Positions 1-8,890 of a DNA stretch of 64,000 bases are shown piece after piece (the stretch's first letter is position 1; each line of letters starts with the position of its first letter). The stretch is from Pseudoalteromonas rubra (GTDB taxonomy: Bacteria > Pseudomonadota > Gammaproteobacteria > Enterobacterales > Alteromonadaceae). The stretch lies in the NCBI RefSeq assembly GCF_005887115.1, contig NZ_PNCJ01000036.1, positions 36,697 through 100,696 of the forward strand, written 5' to 3'. The notes under the pieces are model-generated. The model was not told where the DNA came from, made no database searches, and was given only the letters and a program-made list of their open reading frames with translations. The translations under genes were made by a program, and so were the position numbers.

Positions 1-2010
1 TTGGCTAAATAATTGTTTTGCGAAGCGCTTAAACACCTGGTTGTGAATTATCTGGTGCCCGGCCAGTGACCAACGCTGACTAATGACATCGGCGATCTGC
101 TCTGAGTTTACTCCATCTTGTAGCGTCAGCATAAAGCCAACGGCTTCATACAAAAAAGTCTGTTGTTCTATGACCGACGCGCTTACAACCAGATTGATAC
201 CGGGTTCACCATAATCATAAAATACACCTCGAACGTTACAATGAAATGCGCGCGAGCCTTGATTTACCTTAAGTATGCTGCCCACTTTCAATGCATACCG
301 TCGCATACCGGGTTCATTGATAAGACACGATATCTGCCCATTTGTATTGGCCAGATGCACCGCTTCTAGTGGCTGTTTGTTTAACAGAGTCAGATGCTGG
401 TGATAAGAATAGTCCTCACCAAAGCTCATGATAGTTGCGGGGGTTACGTCGTTTCCCAGTGTGATTTCGCTTTCTGCCGACCAGTACACACCAACCCGCT
501 CAACTTCGCTCATATCAGCCAGAGCCTGACGCATTTGGGAAGTCGGCTCATCGGGCCGGACATACAGATCGGCATTGAGGCGAGTTTGCAGATGTGCATC
601 CAGCGCACTGCTAAAACTCCCTACCATCACCTGCATTCCTATGGCTGCCCCCATCGCCATCAAAATCGCGAGTACGGAGCTCAATAAAGCAGGTAACTGG
701 GTCAGGCTGTCAGCTCTGAGCCAGCCAAGTAAGGGGGAACGAGTTGGCCAGCGAACACGAAACACCTGACGTACCAGCGAGGGGGTAAGCGCAAAAAATA
801 ACAGTAGCACACAGACACACAGAAGCAGTGCTTGCCATTTAGTCTGTGCAAAGTGCAACAACAACAGGCCACCAATACAAGTCATTAAAAACAGACTTGG
901 AGCCAGCCACCTGGAAAGCCTGTGCGCCAGGTGGGTTTGCAACATGACAAAGCAAGCTAAAATAGCCAGGTTGAGTAAACTTCCCACGAGCACCAGCCAG
1001 ACATTGAACTGTACCGTCAGGGCGCGGTCCAGTTGATAAAAGCTACCCAACACAGCGCTAATGTCACCCATCATCGCATTGGCCATTATAACGCCAATCA
1101 GGTTTCCCAGCGTTGCAGCCACCATACTCAGTAAAGCCACTTCCAGACACAGCGCCTTAAGTAATTGGCCCTGACGACAACCAAGGGTAGCCATTTGTTG
1201 CTGTAGTGATAAGCGACTCTGATAGGCAAGTTTGATGGCATTGAGGCTTAAAAAGGCTCCAACGACATAACCCAGTAAGGCCAGCGCCTGAAGATTAAAG
1301 AAAAAGGCCCCCGATAGTGCATCAAAGGTTTGGGCCTGAGCAGACTCCAGCCTTGCTTCAGTACCCAATAGCGTGCTCAGGCGTTGCGACTGAGACTCAC
1401 TCAAACCAATTACTTCAAAGTAGCTGCTCTGTCCACCTGCCTGTAACAGTCTATCCGCCAGGCTGATATCCATCAGGGCATAATGACCCGTCCCATCTAA
1501 CAGACTGGTCGGGTAACTCACGCCATCAATGAGCAGCACAGATCCATCCAGTTTCATCCGGGCACTTAACTGAGGTGACAAAAACACAGTATCAAACAGC
1601 TTTGTTCGTGCCACTTGTGCGGCTGACTCATCTGTTGCTGATATAGCTGCACTGGTTGTTTGCCATTGCAGTAGATTGACACCCCGAACAGCCAGTATCT
1701 GACCTTCATCAGTCCTTAGCCGCCCTTCAAGCACGGGCTGGACCTGGTTAAACCCGGACGCTGTCAGTCGCTGCCATAACGAAAAAGCCAGACCATTCTC
1801 CCCTAATGGCGGGCGGATAAAATGACTAACGGGTTGTGACAACAGCGCCGTGCTGGTGGTGTAACGCTGCGACGCTTCCTGATTTAAGCCCAATGTTGCA
1901 CTGAGCAAGGCACTGCCCAGACTCAGACCCACCAGAAATAACCCCAGCAGGCCTTTATGGCGACGATAGAACTGGCCATAGGTAATTAAGATCAGGCGTA
2001 GCTCACTCAT
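1..2010 (-). CDS. ABC transporter permease, FtsX-type (C-terminus beyond window)
   Basis: The reading frame is open from an ATG at 2010 to the window edge, so at least 670 residues are present and the stop codon lies outside. The N-terminus (MSELRLILITYGQFYRR) is followed by a membrane segment at about residues 20-40, then a periplasmic part of about 200 residues, a run of hydrophobic segments (about residues 225-430) and a second periplasmic part. This layout is typical of large FtsX/MacB-type permeases that handle lipophilic or peptide substrates at the outer face of the inner membrane. The start overlaps the end of the upstream ATPase gene by 8 bp, so the two are translationally coupled and probably form one transporter. 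Substrate unknown. Confidence 0.85.
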   Translation of the reverse strand, partial: MSELRLILITYGQFYRRHKGLLGLFLVGLSLGSALLSATLGLNQEASQRYTTSTALLSQPVSHFIRPPLGENGLAFSLWQRLTASGFNQVQPVLEGRLRTDEGQILAVRGVNLLQWQTTSAAISATDESAAQVARTKLFDTVFLSPQLSARMKLDGSVLLIDGVSYPTSLLDGTGHYALMDISLADRLLQAGGQSSYFEVIGLSESQSQRLSTLLGTEARLESAQAQTFDALSGAFFFNLQALALLGYVVGAFLSLNAIKLAYQSRLSLQQQMATLGCRQGQLLKALCLEVALLSMVAATLGNLIGVIMANAMMGDISAVLGSFYQLDRALTVQFNVWLVLVGSLLNLAILACFVMLQTHLAHRLSRWLAPSLFLMTCIGGLLLLHFAQTKWQALLLCVCVLLLFFALTPSLVRQVFRVRWPTRSPLLGWLRADSLTQLPALLSSVLAILMAMGAAIGMQVMVGSFSSALDAHLQTRLNADLYVRPDEPTSQMRQALADMSEVERVGVYWSAESEITLGNDVTPATIMSFGEDYSYHQHLTLLNKQPLEAVHLANTNGQISCLINEPGMRRYALKVGSILKVNQGSRAFHCNVRGVFYDYGEPGINLVVSASVIEQQTFLYEAVGFMLTLQDGVNSEQIADVISQRWSLAGHQIIHNQVFKRFAKQLFSQ

Positions 2011-2659
2011 GTATACGTCCATCTCGTAACTCCACCAGACGCGGGAACTGCGCCGCAAGCGCACGACTGTGGGTCACCATGATCAGGTTGACATGCTGCT
2101 CCTTGCACAGCGCCATCAGCAGCTCAAGCACTTCCTGACTTCTTGCGCTATCCAGGTTGCCGGTGGGTTCATCCGCGAGCAGCAGGCGAGGTTGATTGAG
2201 CAGTGCTCTGGCAATCCCAACACGCTGCTGCTCTCCGCCACTTAACTGTGCTGGATATGCATCAAGCTTAGCCGCCAGCCCAAGTCTCTTTGCCATGGCA
2301 ACAATATCGTCATGGCTAACTGAACGGCCATTAAGACGCGCCTGAAAAGCCATATTATCGGCAACCGTGAGCGGGCTGAGTAACTGATAATGCTGAAATA
2401 TCATGCCAATTGTACGGCGGTACAATGCCAATTTGGTGCTGTTGTGATGACTGATATTTTGCTCATTAATCACTACAGATCCAGCATCTGCTGTCAACAA
2501 GCCTGCCAGTATATTGAGCAGCGTTGTTTTACCTGAGCCACTCTCGCCCGTTAACGCGACTTGCTCGGCTGCGGCCACTGACCAGCTCAGTCCGTCCAAT
2601 ACATGTCTGTACCCCGTACCATCCGGGCGCTTAAAGGTGACTTCATCAAGTTGGATCAT
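2003..2659 (-). CDS. ABC transporter ATP-binding protein, LolD/MacB-like
   Basis: A 218-residue nucleotide-binding subunit of the LolD/MacB/YknY family. Visible motifs: Walker A GESGSGKT (residues 38-45), Q-loop FQHYQ near 88-92, signature LSGGEQQRVGIARAL near 138, Walker B LLLADEPTGNLD near 158, and H-loop MVTHS near 195. It would power the FtsX-type permease whose start overlaps its stop codon. The gene begins 269 bp from a divergent export operon, and the shared gap holds regulatory-looking repeats, so the two transporters may be co-regulated (inference). What is exported cannot be read from the sequence. Confidence 0.93.
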   Translation of the reverse strand: MIQLDEVTFKRPDGTGYRHVLDGLSWSVAAAEQVALTGESGSGKTTLLNILAGLLTADAGSVVINEQNISHHNSTKLALYRRTIGMIFQHYQLLSPLTVADNMAFQARLNGRSVSHDDIVAMAKRLGLAAKLDAYPAQLSGGEQQRVGIARALLNQPRLLLADEPTGNLDSARSQEVLELLMALCKEQHVNLIMVTHSRALAAQFPRLVELRDGRIHE

Positions 2660-2763
2660 CGTATCTCCATTACCACTTAATTAACAGCAGCTTAGCTTAT
2701 GTCACTATGGTACAGGAACAACCCGGCAATACTAGTGTATTCTGCCTGCTCCCCACTTTGCTT

Positions 2764-2814
2764 CTGTCCGGACAGCTATCTACTGTCCGCGTACTGTCCG
2801 CTGTCCGTCCGCGG
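2764..2814. promoter_or_regulatory. Cluster of CTGTCCG repeats, candidate activator-binding (enhancer) site
   Basis: Four copies of CTGTCCG occur at 2764, 2783, 2794 and 2801. The first forms a perfect 12-bp palindrome (CTGTCCGGACAG, 2764-2775), and a fifth partial copy and CCGCGG follow. The cluster lies about 60-110 bp upstream of a sigma-54 promoter, the normal place for an NtrC-type activator to bind. The operon downstream encodes such an activator. That this activator binds here is inference. Confidence 0.6.
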
Positions 2815-2872
2815 CTTCTGCAATACGAGAGAAAAAAACAAAATAAACCAATAATTTCATAAACTTAAACTT

Positions 2873-2888
2873 TGGCACTTATTTTGTA
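2873..2888 (+). promoter_or_regulatory. Sigma-54 promoter of the export operon
   Basis: TGGCACTTATTTTGTA matches the sigma-54 consensus TGGCACG-N4-TTGCW in spacing (GG to G of the -12 element is 12 bp) and in all of the -24 core, with TTGT replacing TTGC at -12. Transcription would start near 2899, some 30 bp before the ATG at 2929. A sigma-54 activator gene lies in the same operon, which makes the site more credible. Confidence 0.65.
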
Positions 2889-2928
2889 ATAGAAGATAAA
2901 ATGCAGAAAACATGGAGCCATACCCGGC

Positions 2929-4197
2929 ATGATCCGAGATACCAGACAACAAGACAAAGTGATCCAGCAAACACGCAGACTACCCCGCAGGTGGCTAGCG
3001 ATGGCAACGGCAATCGGGCTCGTGGGCGCAGCGACTGCATCCTACAACAGTTTCGACCAACTGCTCAGCGCTGAGCAGGTGGTGTCGTTACAAACCTTAC
3101 GAACAGCCACCGTAGTGAGAGGCGATATGGTCCAGGATCTGCGTGTGGAAGGGCGTACCATGGCGGCAGATAGTCCCTCGATGTACGCCATTGCGGCCGG
3201 TACTGTCACTTTGTTTGTCAAAGCAGGCGATGAAATTAAGGCAGGACAAGCATTGCTGACCATCGACAGTCCGGAGCTACGTAACCAGCTACTCCAGGAA
3301 GAGGCGACACTGGCGCGCCTGGAGATGGACGTGAGCCGCCAGAAAATCGCCATCAAACAACAGCAATTGGATAACACGCAACAGATGGAGCTGGCCAAAG
3401 TTGAGCTAGAAGCCGCGCAAAGTGAAATGGCCAGAGCGCGCACAAGTATCGAAAAACAGATCATCTCCAAAGAGGAGTTAGAACAAACAGAGGTCGCTCT
3501 GAAGCGCGCAGAGCTGAATGAACGCCATGCCATTGCCAGCCTGCAACTGGCGCAGGAGCGACTCAGCTTTGAGCTAAAAAGTAGCGAACTTAATCTCACT
3601 CGTCAGCGTCACCTTACACAAGAATTACGCCGCCAGGTCGAAGCACTGACTTTACATTCACCTTTGTCCGGCATTGTCGGCACACTGAATGTTCAGCAAA
3701 AGCAACATGTGCAGCGAGACACGCAGTTAATGTCACTGGTTAATTTGAACGAACTGGAAGTCGAAGCCTATATCCCTGAAAACCTCGCAGATGAGCTTGG
3801 CATTGGTTTGCGGGCAAATGTACAAATCAACAATGACCAATACAGTGCGACTTTAGTGGCTATTTCTCCCGAAGTTGAGCAAGGCCAGGTTCGTGGTCGG
3901 ATCCGCTTTACCGAACAGCCCGGAAACTTACGTCAGAATCAACGCGTCAATGCTCAGATCATTATCGCGCAAAAGCAAAATGTACTTAAAGTTGAGCGCG
4001 GTGCCTTTGTTGAAACCGGCGCATCACGCACCGCCTACAAAATTGAACAAAACTCCGCATTCAGAACCCCTATTTCACTGGGTGTCAAAAGTGTCAGAGA
4101 AGTAGAGATTACCCAGGGGCTACAACCTGGTGATACAATCATTATCTCAAGTCTGGCTGCTTTCGGGCAATCACAGCAAGTGATCCTCAGCGAATAA
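2929..4197 (+). CDS. Membrane-fusion (HlyD/MacA-like) periplasmic adaptor
   Basis: A 422-residue adaptor protein. A single membrane anchor lies at about residues 22-40 after a basic N-terminus. A lipoyl/barrel-sandwich half motif follows (about 80-110, IKAGQALLTIDSPELRNQ), then a long charged, Gln/Glu-rich coiled coil (about 115-235), the second half motif (TLHSPLSGIVG, about 240) and a beta-barrel to the C-terminus. Such adaptors bridge an inner-membrane ABC exporter to an outer-membrane TolC-like channel; no TolC gene is in the window. It is the first gene of the sigma-54-preceded operon, and the ATPase and two permeases follow directly. Confidence 0.9.
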   Translation: MIRDTRQQDKVIQQTRRLPRRWLAMATAIGLVGAATASYNSFDQLLSAEQVVSLQTLRTATVVRGDMVQDLRVEGRTMAADSPSMYAIAAGTVTLFVKAGDEIKAGQALLTIDSPELRNQLLQEEATLARLEMDVSRQKIAIKQQQLDNTQQMELAKVELEAAQSEMARARTSIEKQIISKEELEQTEVALKRAELNERHAIASLQLAQERLSFELKSSELNLTRQRHLTQELRRQVEALTLHSPLSGIVGTLNVQQKQHVQRDTQLMSLVNLNELEVEAYIPENLADELGIGLRANVQINNDQYSATLVAISPEVEQGQVRGRIRFTEQPGNLRQNQRVNAQIIIAQKQNVLKVERGAFVETGASRTAYKIEQNSAFRTPISLGVKSVREVEITQGLQPGDTIIISSLAAFGQSQQVILSE

Positions 4198-4215
4198 TAA
4201 TAAAGGAACATACCC

Positions 4216-4911
4216 ATGTTACGCATGAACAACATCAGTAAAATATACCGCACCGAGCTGGTCGAGACACACGCACTGTCAGACGTTAACTTCACCGTGG
4301 AAGAAGGCGAGTTTATTGCCGTGACCGGCCCCTCAGGTTCAGGTAAGACCACCTTTTTGAATATTACCGGGTTGCTAGAAAACTTCGAGCAAGGCAGCTA
4401 CGAACTGGACGGAGAAGATGTCAGCACATTAGGTGACAAGCAGCTATCTCGTTTGCGCAATGAAAAAATTGGCTTTATTTTCCAAGGGTTTAATCTGATC
4501 AGCGACCTGAATCTTTACGATAACATCGAAGTGCCGCTGATTTTCCGGGGCTTATCTGCTCAGGCACGTAGAAAACGCATTGAAGACAGCCTTGAGCTGG
4601 TCGGCCTTGGCGGCCGCGCCAGCCACTTTCCCGCGCAATTGAGTGGTGGTCAGCAACAACGGGTCGCCATTGCTCGGGCGCTCGCAGGCCAGCCGCGCTT
4701 TTTGCTCGCCGATGAGCCTACTGGCAACCTGGACACTATGATGGCAAGACAGGTTATGGATCTGCTGGAGGAGATTAATCGCCAGGGCACCACCTTACTC
4801 ATGGTAACTCATGACAATGAACTGGCACAGCGCGCGCATCGAAATATACAGATCCTCGACGGTCAACTGCGCGACATCAATAAAAATGAACTGGTTGAAC
4901 TGATCTCTTAG
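4216..4911 (+). CDS. ABC transporter ATP-binding protein, MacB/YknY-type
   Basis: A 231-residue ATPase with Walker A GPSGSGKT (38-45), Q-loop FQGFNLI (near 95), signature LSGGQQQRVAIARAL (near 140), Walker B FLLADEPTGNLD and H-loop MVTHD. In contrast to MacB it is a free-standing subunit, as in the Bacillus YknXYZ type: adaptor, ATPase and permeases are separate genes here. It lies 18 bp after the adaptor gene, and its stop codon is followed immediately by the first permease. It should hydrolyse ATP at the inner membrane to drive the two FtsX-type permeases. Confidence 0.95.
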   Translation: MLRMNNISKIYRTELVETHALSDVNFTVEEGEFIAVTGPSGSGKTTFLNITGLLENFEQGSYELDGEDVSTLGDKQLSRLRNEKIGFIFQGFNLISDLNLYDNIEVPLIFRGLSAQARRKRIEDSLELVGLGGRASHFPAQLSGGQQQRVAIARALAGQPRFLLADEPTGNLDTMMARQVMDLLEEINRQGTTLLMVTHDNELAQRAHRNIQILDGQLRDINKNELVELIS

Positions 4912-4920
4912 GTGACTGCG

Positions 4921-6282
4921 ATGAAGGATTTAGTGCAATTGGCCTGGCGTGGCCTGAAACAAAAACGCAAACTGACCTTGCTGATGGTCATCAACCTGGC
5001 TATTGGCATTACGCTGCTGTTAACTATGGGCACCATAGTAACTCGCAGCGGGCATTCCCCTATAGACGAACGTGCCGATCGCATTTACCACGTGAGCTTA
5101 AACTTTATGGATCCCGATTATGAAAATCGCTCGCCCTTTAGCGTACCACCGTTAACCTACCAAGATGCGCAGTCACTTTATGCCGACTGGGCAAACCACA
5201 ACAGCGTGAGATTATCACTGAATTATACGACGTCGTTCGTCATCGACTTGCCGGATCGCAGCGTCAGACCTGTCACAGCAGAAGCATCAGCGGCAGATGC
5301 GCGCTACTTTGACTTACTTCAGGTCCCGTTTATCTATGGTGAACCTTGGCGCGCAGACATGGATAACACAGCCGTCATTGTATTGGATAAAAAAGCCAAC
5401 GATCTATTATTCGGCGGTGAAAACTCGATTGGTCAGCAGGTTGTTATCAACAACCGTCAGCTTGAGGTAGTGGGTGTCATGGATATGTCGGCTTATTTGC
5501 GTCGCTTTCAGAACATGCGCTTTCGCGGCAGAGTCAACGATATGGCTGTTATACCGCTAGGGTACGCACATGCGAATAATATTGCCCGCACCGGCTATAT
5601 GCCATGTCGTACCAAGGACGAGGTACTGCGAAGTCGCTATCGTCGTGACGATGTACAGGGATTAAAAGGTGCCGAATGTGGATATCTGCATGCCTGGGCA
5701 GAATTTGACTCTCAGAACCTGGAACAAAACCACGCTGAGCTCACCCTGTGGTTGCGCAACTATGCGGAACAACAGGTTACTCAGGGCCGCTTTGGTCATG
5801 CCGAGCCCTTCTACCTGAGCAAACTAGCAACTCTGAACGACAGAATGAGTGACAATCTTTACTGGGAGCAGATCTACCTTAAATTTGCCTATTTGCTGTT
5901 TGCGATTTGTCTTATCAACACAATTGGGATCTTACTGGCAAAAAACCAAAGTCGCGCCAAGCTGGTTTCGTTGTATCGGGCGCTTGGCGCTAACAAACTA
6001 TATATTCTGAAGATCCAGCTTCTGGAGCTCAGCATGCTCAGTGGTGCCGCCATTGCACTGGGATTACTGCTGGCACAATTTGGACTGGTTGCCATGTTTC
6101 ATCTGGCCTTGTATCAGGCAGACTACCTGGCCGACGCAGAGCAAGTGCGCCGCATGTACAGCATGGATATTCCGTTTGCGTTACAAGCTGCCATGGGTAT
6201 TTTTATCGCGATATTTACCGCGGGACTCTATCCCATCATCAAAGCCAGTCACACAGCACCTGCAGCTCAGCTAAGAGGATAA
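4921..6282 (+). CDS. ABC transporter permease, FtsX/MacB-type (first of two)
   Basis: The frame begins with GTG at 4912, but ATG at 4921 is preferred because AGGTGA stands 5 bases before it; this gives 453 residues (MKDLVQLAWRGLKQ). One membrane helix near residues 17-37, a periplasmic MacB-like domain of about 270 residues, then three helices (about 325-345, 375-400, 425-445) with the FtsX-type loop LVSLYRALGANKLYILK between them. The periplasmic part carries two cysteines (CRTKDE, ECGYLH) that could form a disulfide. The next permease follows after 4 bp; the pair probably heterodimerises. Confidence 0.92.
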   Translation: MKDLVQLAWRGLKQKRKLTLLMVINLAIGITLLLTMGTIVTRSGHSPIDERADRIYHVSLNFMDPDYENRSPFSVPPLTYQDAQSLYADWANHNSVRLSLNYTTSFVIDLPDRSVRPVTAEASAADARYFDLLQVPFIYGEPWRADMDNTAVIVLDKKANDLLFGGENSIGQQVVINNRQLEVVGVMDMSAYLRRFQNMRFRGRVNDMAVIPLGYAHANNIARTGYMPCRTKDEVLRSRYRRDDVQGLKGAECGYLHAWAEFDSQNLEQNHAELTLWLRNYAEQQVTQGRFGHAEPFYLSKLATLNDRMSDNLYWEQIYLKFAYLLFAICLINTIGILLAKNQSRAKLVSLYRALGANKLYILKIQLLELSMLSGAAIALGLLLAQFGLVAMFHLALYQADYLADAEQVRRMYSMDIPFALQAAMGIFIAIFTAGLYPIIKASHTAPAAQLRG

Positions 6283-6286
6283 GACG

Positions 6287-7504
6287 ATGTCACTAAAACA
6301 TATACTTAAAATTATTGTTAAGCATCGTAATATCTCACTGATGATCCTAATCCAGATAGCCATAGCGGTGACCATAGTAGGTAATGCGAGCTTCATCAGT
6401 TACGGTACGCTGAAGAACTGGCTTATTCCATCTCATCTGGACGAATATGAGATACTCAATGTTTACACAAAGGTGTTTGACAACCAGGTCGATAAATCAG
6501 CCCTGATCCAACGAGATTTAAGCAATCTCAGCGCACTGCCAGAGGTGACTCAGGTAACTTATGCCAGCAATGAACTGGTGCTGGCCACAGTCTCGGGCAG
6601 TAATCAGGTTTACAAAACCACCGACCAGGAGGAAGCTGGTATTGAAAATGCGCAGTTTGACATTACCTCTGAAGGTGTTGCCACTCTGGGCCTGACTATC
6701 ACACAAGGACGGGACTTCTATCCTAATGAGTTTGTCTTTGCGAGTTCAGATCAGAGCCGTTTTGCCAGTGTCGCCATGATCAGCGAAGCCCTTGCGAAGT
6801 CACTTTTTGGTGAGCAAAGTGCGCTCGGTCAAACCGTGTATTTGCAACGCGCGCGCCTGCCTTATCGAGTCGTCGGGGTCTATGCGAATAAAATGCTCGG
6901 CGAAAGTGCGGTCTATGAGCAACACTGGTATCACTCGACAATTGTCCCTCAGGCGCATTTTGGCAACACAGACATCAACTATTTATTGAGAGTCAAAAAA
7001 GGCACCGCAGAAGCCATTTTAAAAGACGTTGAAGACACACTGTACCAACAAGGTGGGCGCATAGTAGAACGAGTAGAATTTGCTGCCCGTGCAAAAAAGC
7101 GGTTATGGGATGGCCGCAGTACGTTTGCCTTTATCATGATTGGGATCAGTGTGATCGCTGTTGCAGTCACCGCATTTGGGATCATTGGCCTGGTTTCTTT
7201 TTCCGTCTCAATTCGTAAAAAAGACATTGGGATATTACGCGCTCTGGGTGCCAGCCAGAGCACCATACTTAAAACGCTGTTGATGGAAAACGCTTTGCTG
7301 GCCATGGCAGGTATCCTGCTTGGCAGTTTTGCGGCATTATGGCTAAACAATTATTTTGTGACTTATTTACGAGCACAAGGCCTGGTAGAACCCTGGCTGG
7401 CTGTCTTGGTTGCTGTCTCTGTCTGGTTGCTCAGTGCTTTGGCAGTCTATATTCCTGTTCGTAAAGCCGCTAAGATAGCGCCTGCAAGAGTCACAAAAAC
7501 CTGA
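6287..7504 (+). CDS. ABC transporter permease, FtsX/MacB-type (second of two)
   Basis: 405 residues with a clear GAGG ribosome-binding site 8 bases before the ATG. The architecture mirrors the preceding gene: one N-terminal helix (about 17-38), a periplasmic domain, then three helices (about 285-310, 335-355, 375-395) with the conserved FtsX loop (KKDIGILRALGASQSTILK). The two permeases are only distantly similar to one another, which supports a heteromeric transporter rather than a recent duplication. The gene is followed by a small hairpin and then by the regulatory genes on the same strand. Confidence 0.92.
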   Translation: MSLKHILKIIVKHRNISLMILIQIAIAVTIVGNASFISYGTLKNWLIPSHLDEYEILNVYTKVFDNQVDKSALIQRDLSNLSALPEVTQVTYASNELVLATVSGSNQVYKTTDQEEAGIENAQFDITSEGVATLGLTITQGRDFYPNEFVFASSDQSRFASVAMISEALAKSLFGEQSALGQTVYLQRARLPYRVVGVYANKMLGESAVYEQHWYHSTIVPQAHFGNTDINYLLRVKKGTAEAILKDVEDTLYQQGGRIVERVEFAARAKKRLWDGRSTFAFIMIGISVIAVAVTAFGIIGLVSFSVSIRKKDIGILRALGASQSTILKTLLMENALLAMAGILLGSFAALWLNNYFVTYLRAQGLVEPWLAVLVAVSVWLLSALAVYIPVRKAAKIAPARVTKT

Positions 7505-7506
7505 AC

Positions 7507-7526
7507 CAAGGGCTGAAAAGCCCTTG
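7507..7526 (+). terminator. Hairpin between transporter and regulator genes
   Basis: CAAGGGCT-GAAA-AGCCCTTG is a perfect 8-bp stem with a tetraloop, directly after the second permease stop codon. There is no T-run after it, so it may be a weak or partial terminator, or an mRNA-stabilising element setting the transporter:regulator ratio. Confidence 0.45.
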
Positions 7527-7558
7527 ATACTGATAAAATAATAACGATAAATAACGCC

Positions 7559-8890
7559 ATGCAACACAAAATTCTGGTGATTGATGACAACACTGATGTT
7601 ATCAAAGCGCTTAAAATTCTTTTCTTAATTAATGATATCGACTGCGAAGGTGCGAGTTCGCCAGAACAAGGGCTGGCAATGCTGAAGTCACAGGATTATG
7701 ATCTGGTGATCCAGGATATGAACTTTACCCAAGATACAACCTCAGGTGAAGAAGGCAAAACCCTGTATCATCAGATCAGGGCACTCAATCCGGATCTTCC
7801 TATTATCTTACTAACCGCCTGGGCTCAGCTGGAAATGGCCGTCGAGCTCATTAAACATGGGGCTGCAGATTATATTGCTAAACCCTGGCAAGATGACAAG
7901 CTCCTCAGCTCGGTGAACAATCTACTGGAAATGTACCAGCTTCAGCAAGCTCAAACCCGCGGTAAAAAACAGTTCAAAGTCAGACAGGAGCAGCTTCGCC
8001 AGGATTACGACCTCTGTGGACTGATCTTCTCCGATCAGGCCATGCTGTCTTTACTTGAAACAGCAACACAAGTGGCACATTCAGATGCCCAGGTTTTAAT
8101 CACAGGTCCCAATGGGGCTGGCAAGGAAAAAATCGCAGAGCTATTGGTGGCCAACAGCGCCTACCGGGATAAACCTTTTATTCGGGTCAATGCCGGTGCG
8201 TTGCCTGCCGAGCTGATTGAAGCGGAACTGTTTGGCGTGGTCAGCGGGGCCTATACGGGCGCAACGAAAAGCCGCGAGGGACGTTTTGCCGCAGCAGATG
8301 GTGGGACACTGTTTCTCGATGAAATAGGCAACCTGCCACTAACGGGCCAGCAAAAACTATTGAGAGTACTGCAAACCGGCGAGTTTGAAGCCGTTGGCAG
8401 TAGCAAAACGCAAAAAGTCAAAGTCAGGGTGATCAGTGCGACCAACGCGAATCTGAATGAGGCCATCGCCCGTGGAGAATTCAGACAAGATCTCTACTAC
8501 CGCCTGAATATGATTGAACTGCGGCTGCCTCCCCTCACTGAGCGACCCGACGATATTGTTCCGCTCGCTATGCATTTCCTCAGCAGCCACAAATCGCTGA
8601 GTGAAGGCGCGCAACGCTTGTTGAAGCGATATGCCTGGCCCGGTAATGTGCGAGAGCTGCAAAATGTGATAGGACGGGCCGAGCTGCTCGCTGCCGGAGC
8701 GCGCATTGAAGCGACGGACCTGGGCCTGAATACCTCAGCGTCTACGCTGGCAAGCCATGAATTTACTATTGAAGATATTACCCAGGCCCTGGATAAACAC
8801 CAGGGTAATGTAACGCATGCAGCTAAGAGCCTCGGGTTAAGTCGCCAGGCAATGTACCGTCGTATGGACAAATTTGGAATTAAACGATGA
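7559..8890 (+). CDS. Sigma-54-dependent response regulator, NtrC family
   Basis: 443 residues in three domains. The receiver domain has phospho-acceptor D53 in LVIQDMNF and switch Lys in AKPW near 108. The AAA+ domain has Walker A GPNGAGKE (183-190), the sigma-54 contact motif GAYTGA (230-235; the usual form is GAFTGA) and Walker B LFLDEIG (251-257). The C-terminal Fis-type helix-turn-helix reads VTHAAKSLGLSRQAMYRRM. It should activate sigma-54 promoters after phosphorylation by the kinase encoded next, whose ATG overlaps its stop codon (ATGA). The best target in view is the promoter at 2873 with its CTGTCCG repeats. Confidence 0.95.
   Translation: MQHKILVIDDNTDVIKALKILFLINDIDCEGASSPEQGLAMLKSQDYDLVIQDMNFTQDTTSGEEGKTLYHQIRALNPDLPIILLTAWAQLEMAVELIKHGAADYIAKPWQDDKLLSSVNNLLEMYQLQQAQTRGKKQFKVRQEQLRQDYDLCGLIFSDQAMLSLLETATQVAHSDAQVLITGPNGAGKEKIAELLVANSAYRDKPFIRVNAGALPAELIEAELFGVVSGAYTGATKSREGRFAAADGGTLFLDEIGNLPLTGQQKLLRVLQTGEFEAVGSSKTQKVKVRVISATNANLNEAIARGEFRQDLYYRLNMIELRLPPLTERPDDIVPLAMHFLSSHKSLSEGAQRLLKRYAWPGNVRELQNVIGRAELLAAGARIEATDLGLNTSASTLASHEFTIEDITQALDKHQGNVTHAAKSLGLSRQAMYRRMDKFGIKR

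Noticed and set aside
163..769. Open frames on the plus strand over the first 800 bases
   Set aside because: They lie antisense to the long open frame of the FtsX-type permease and have no family-like content.
3042..3599. A 185-codon minus-strand frame (Ser/Arg-rich) inside the adaptor gene
   Set aside because: It mirrors the coiled-coil coding region of the real gene; low-complexity composition and no ribosome-binding site.
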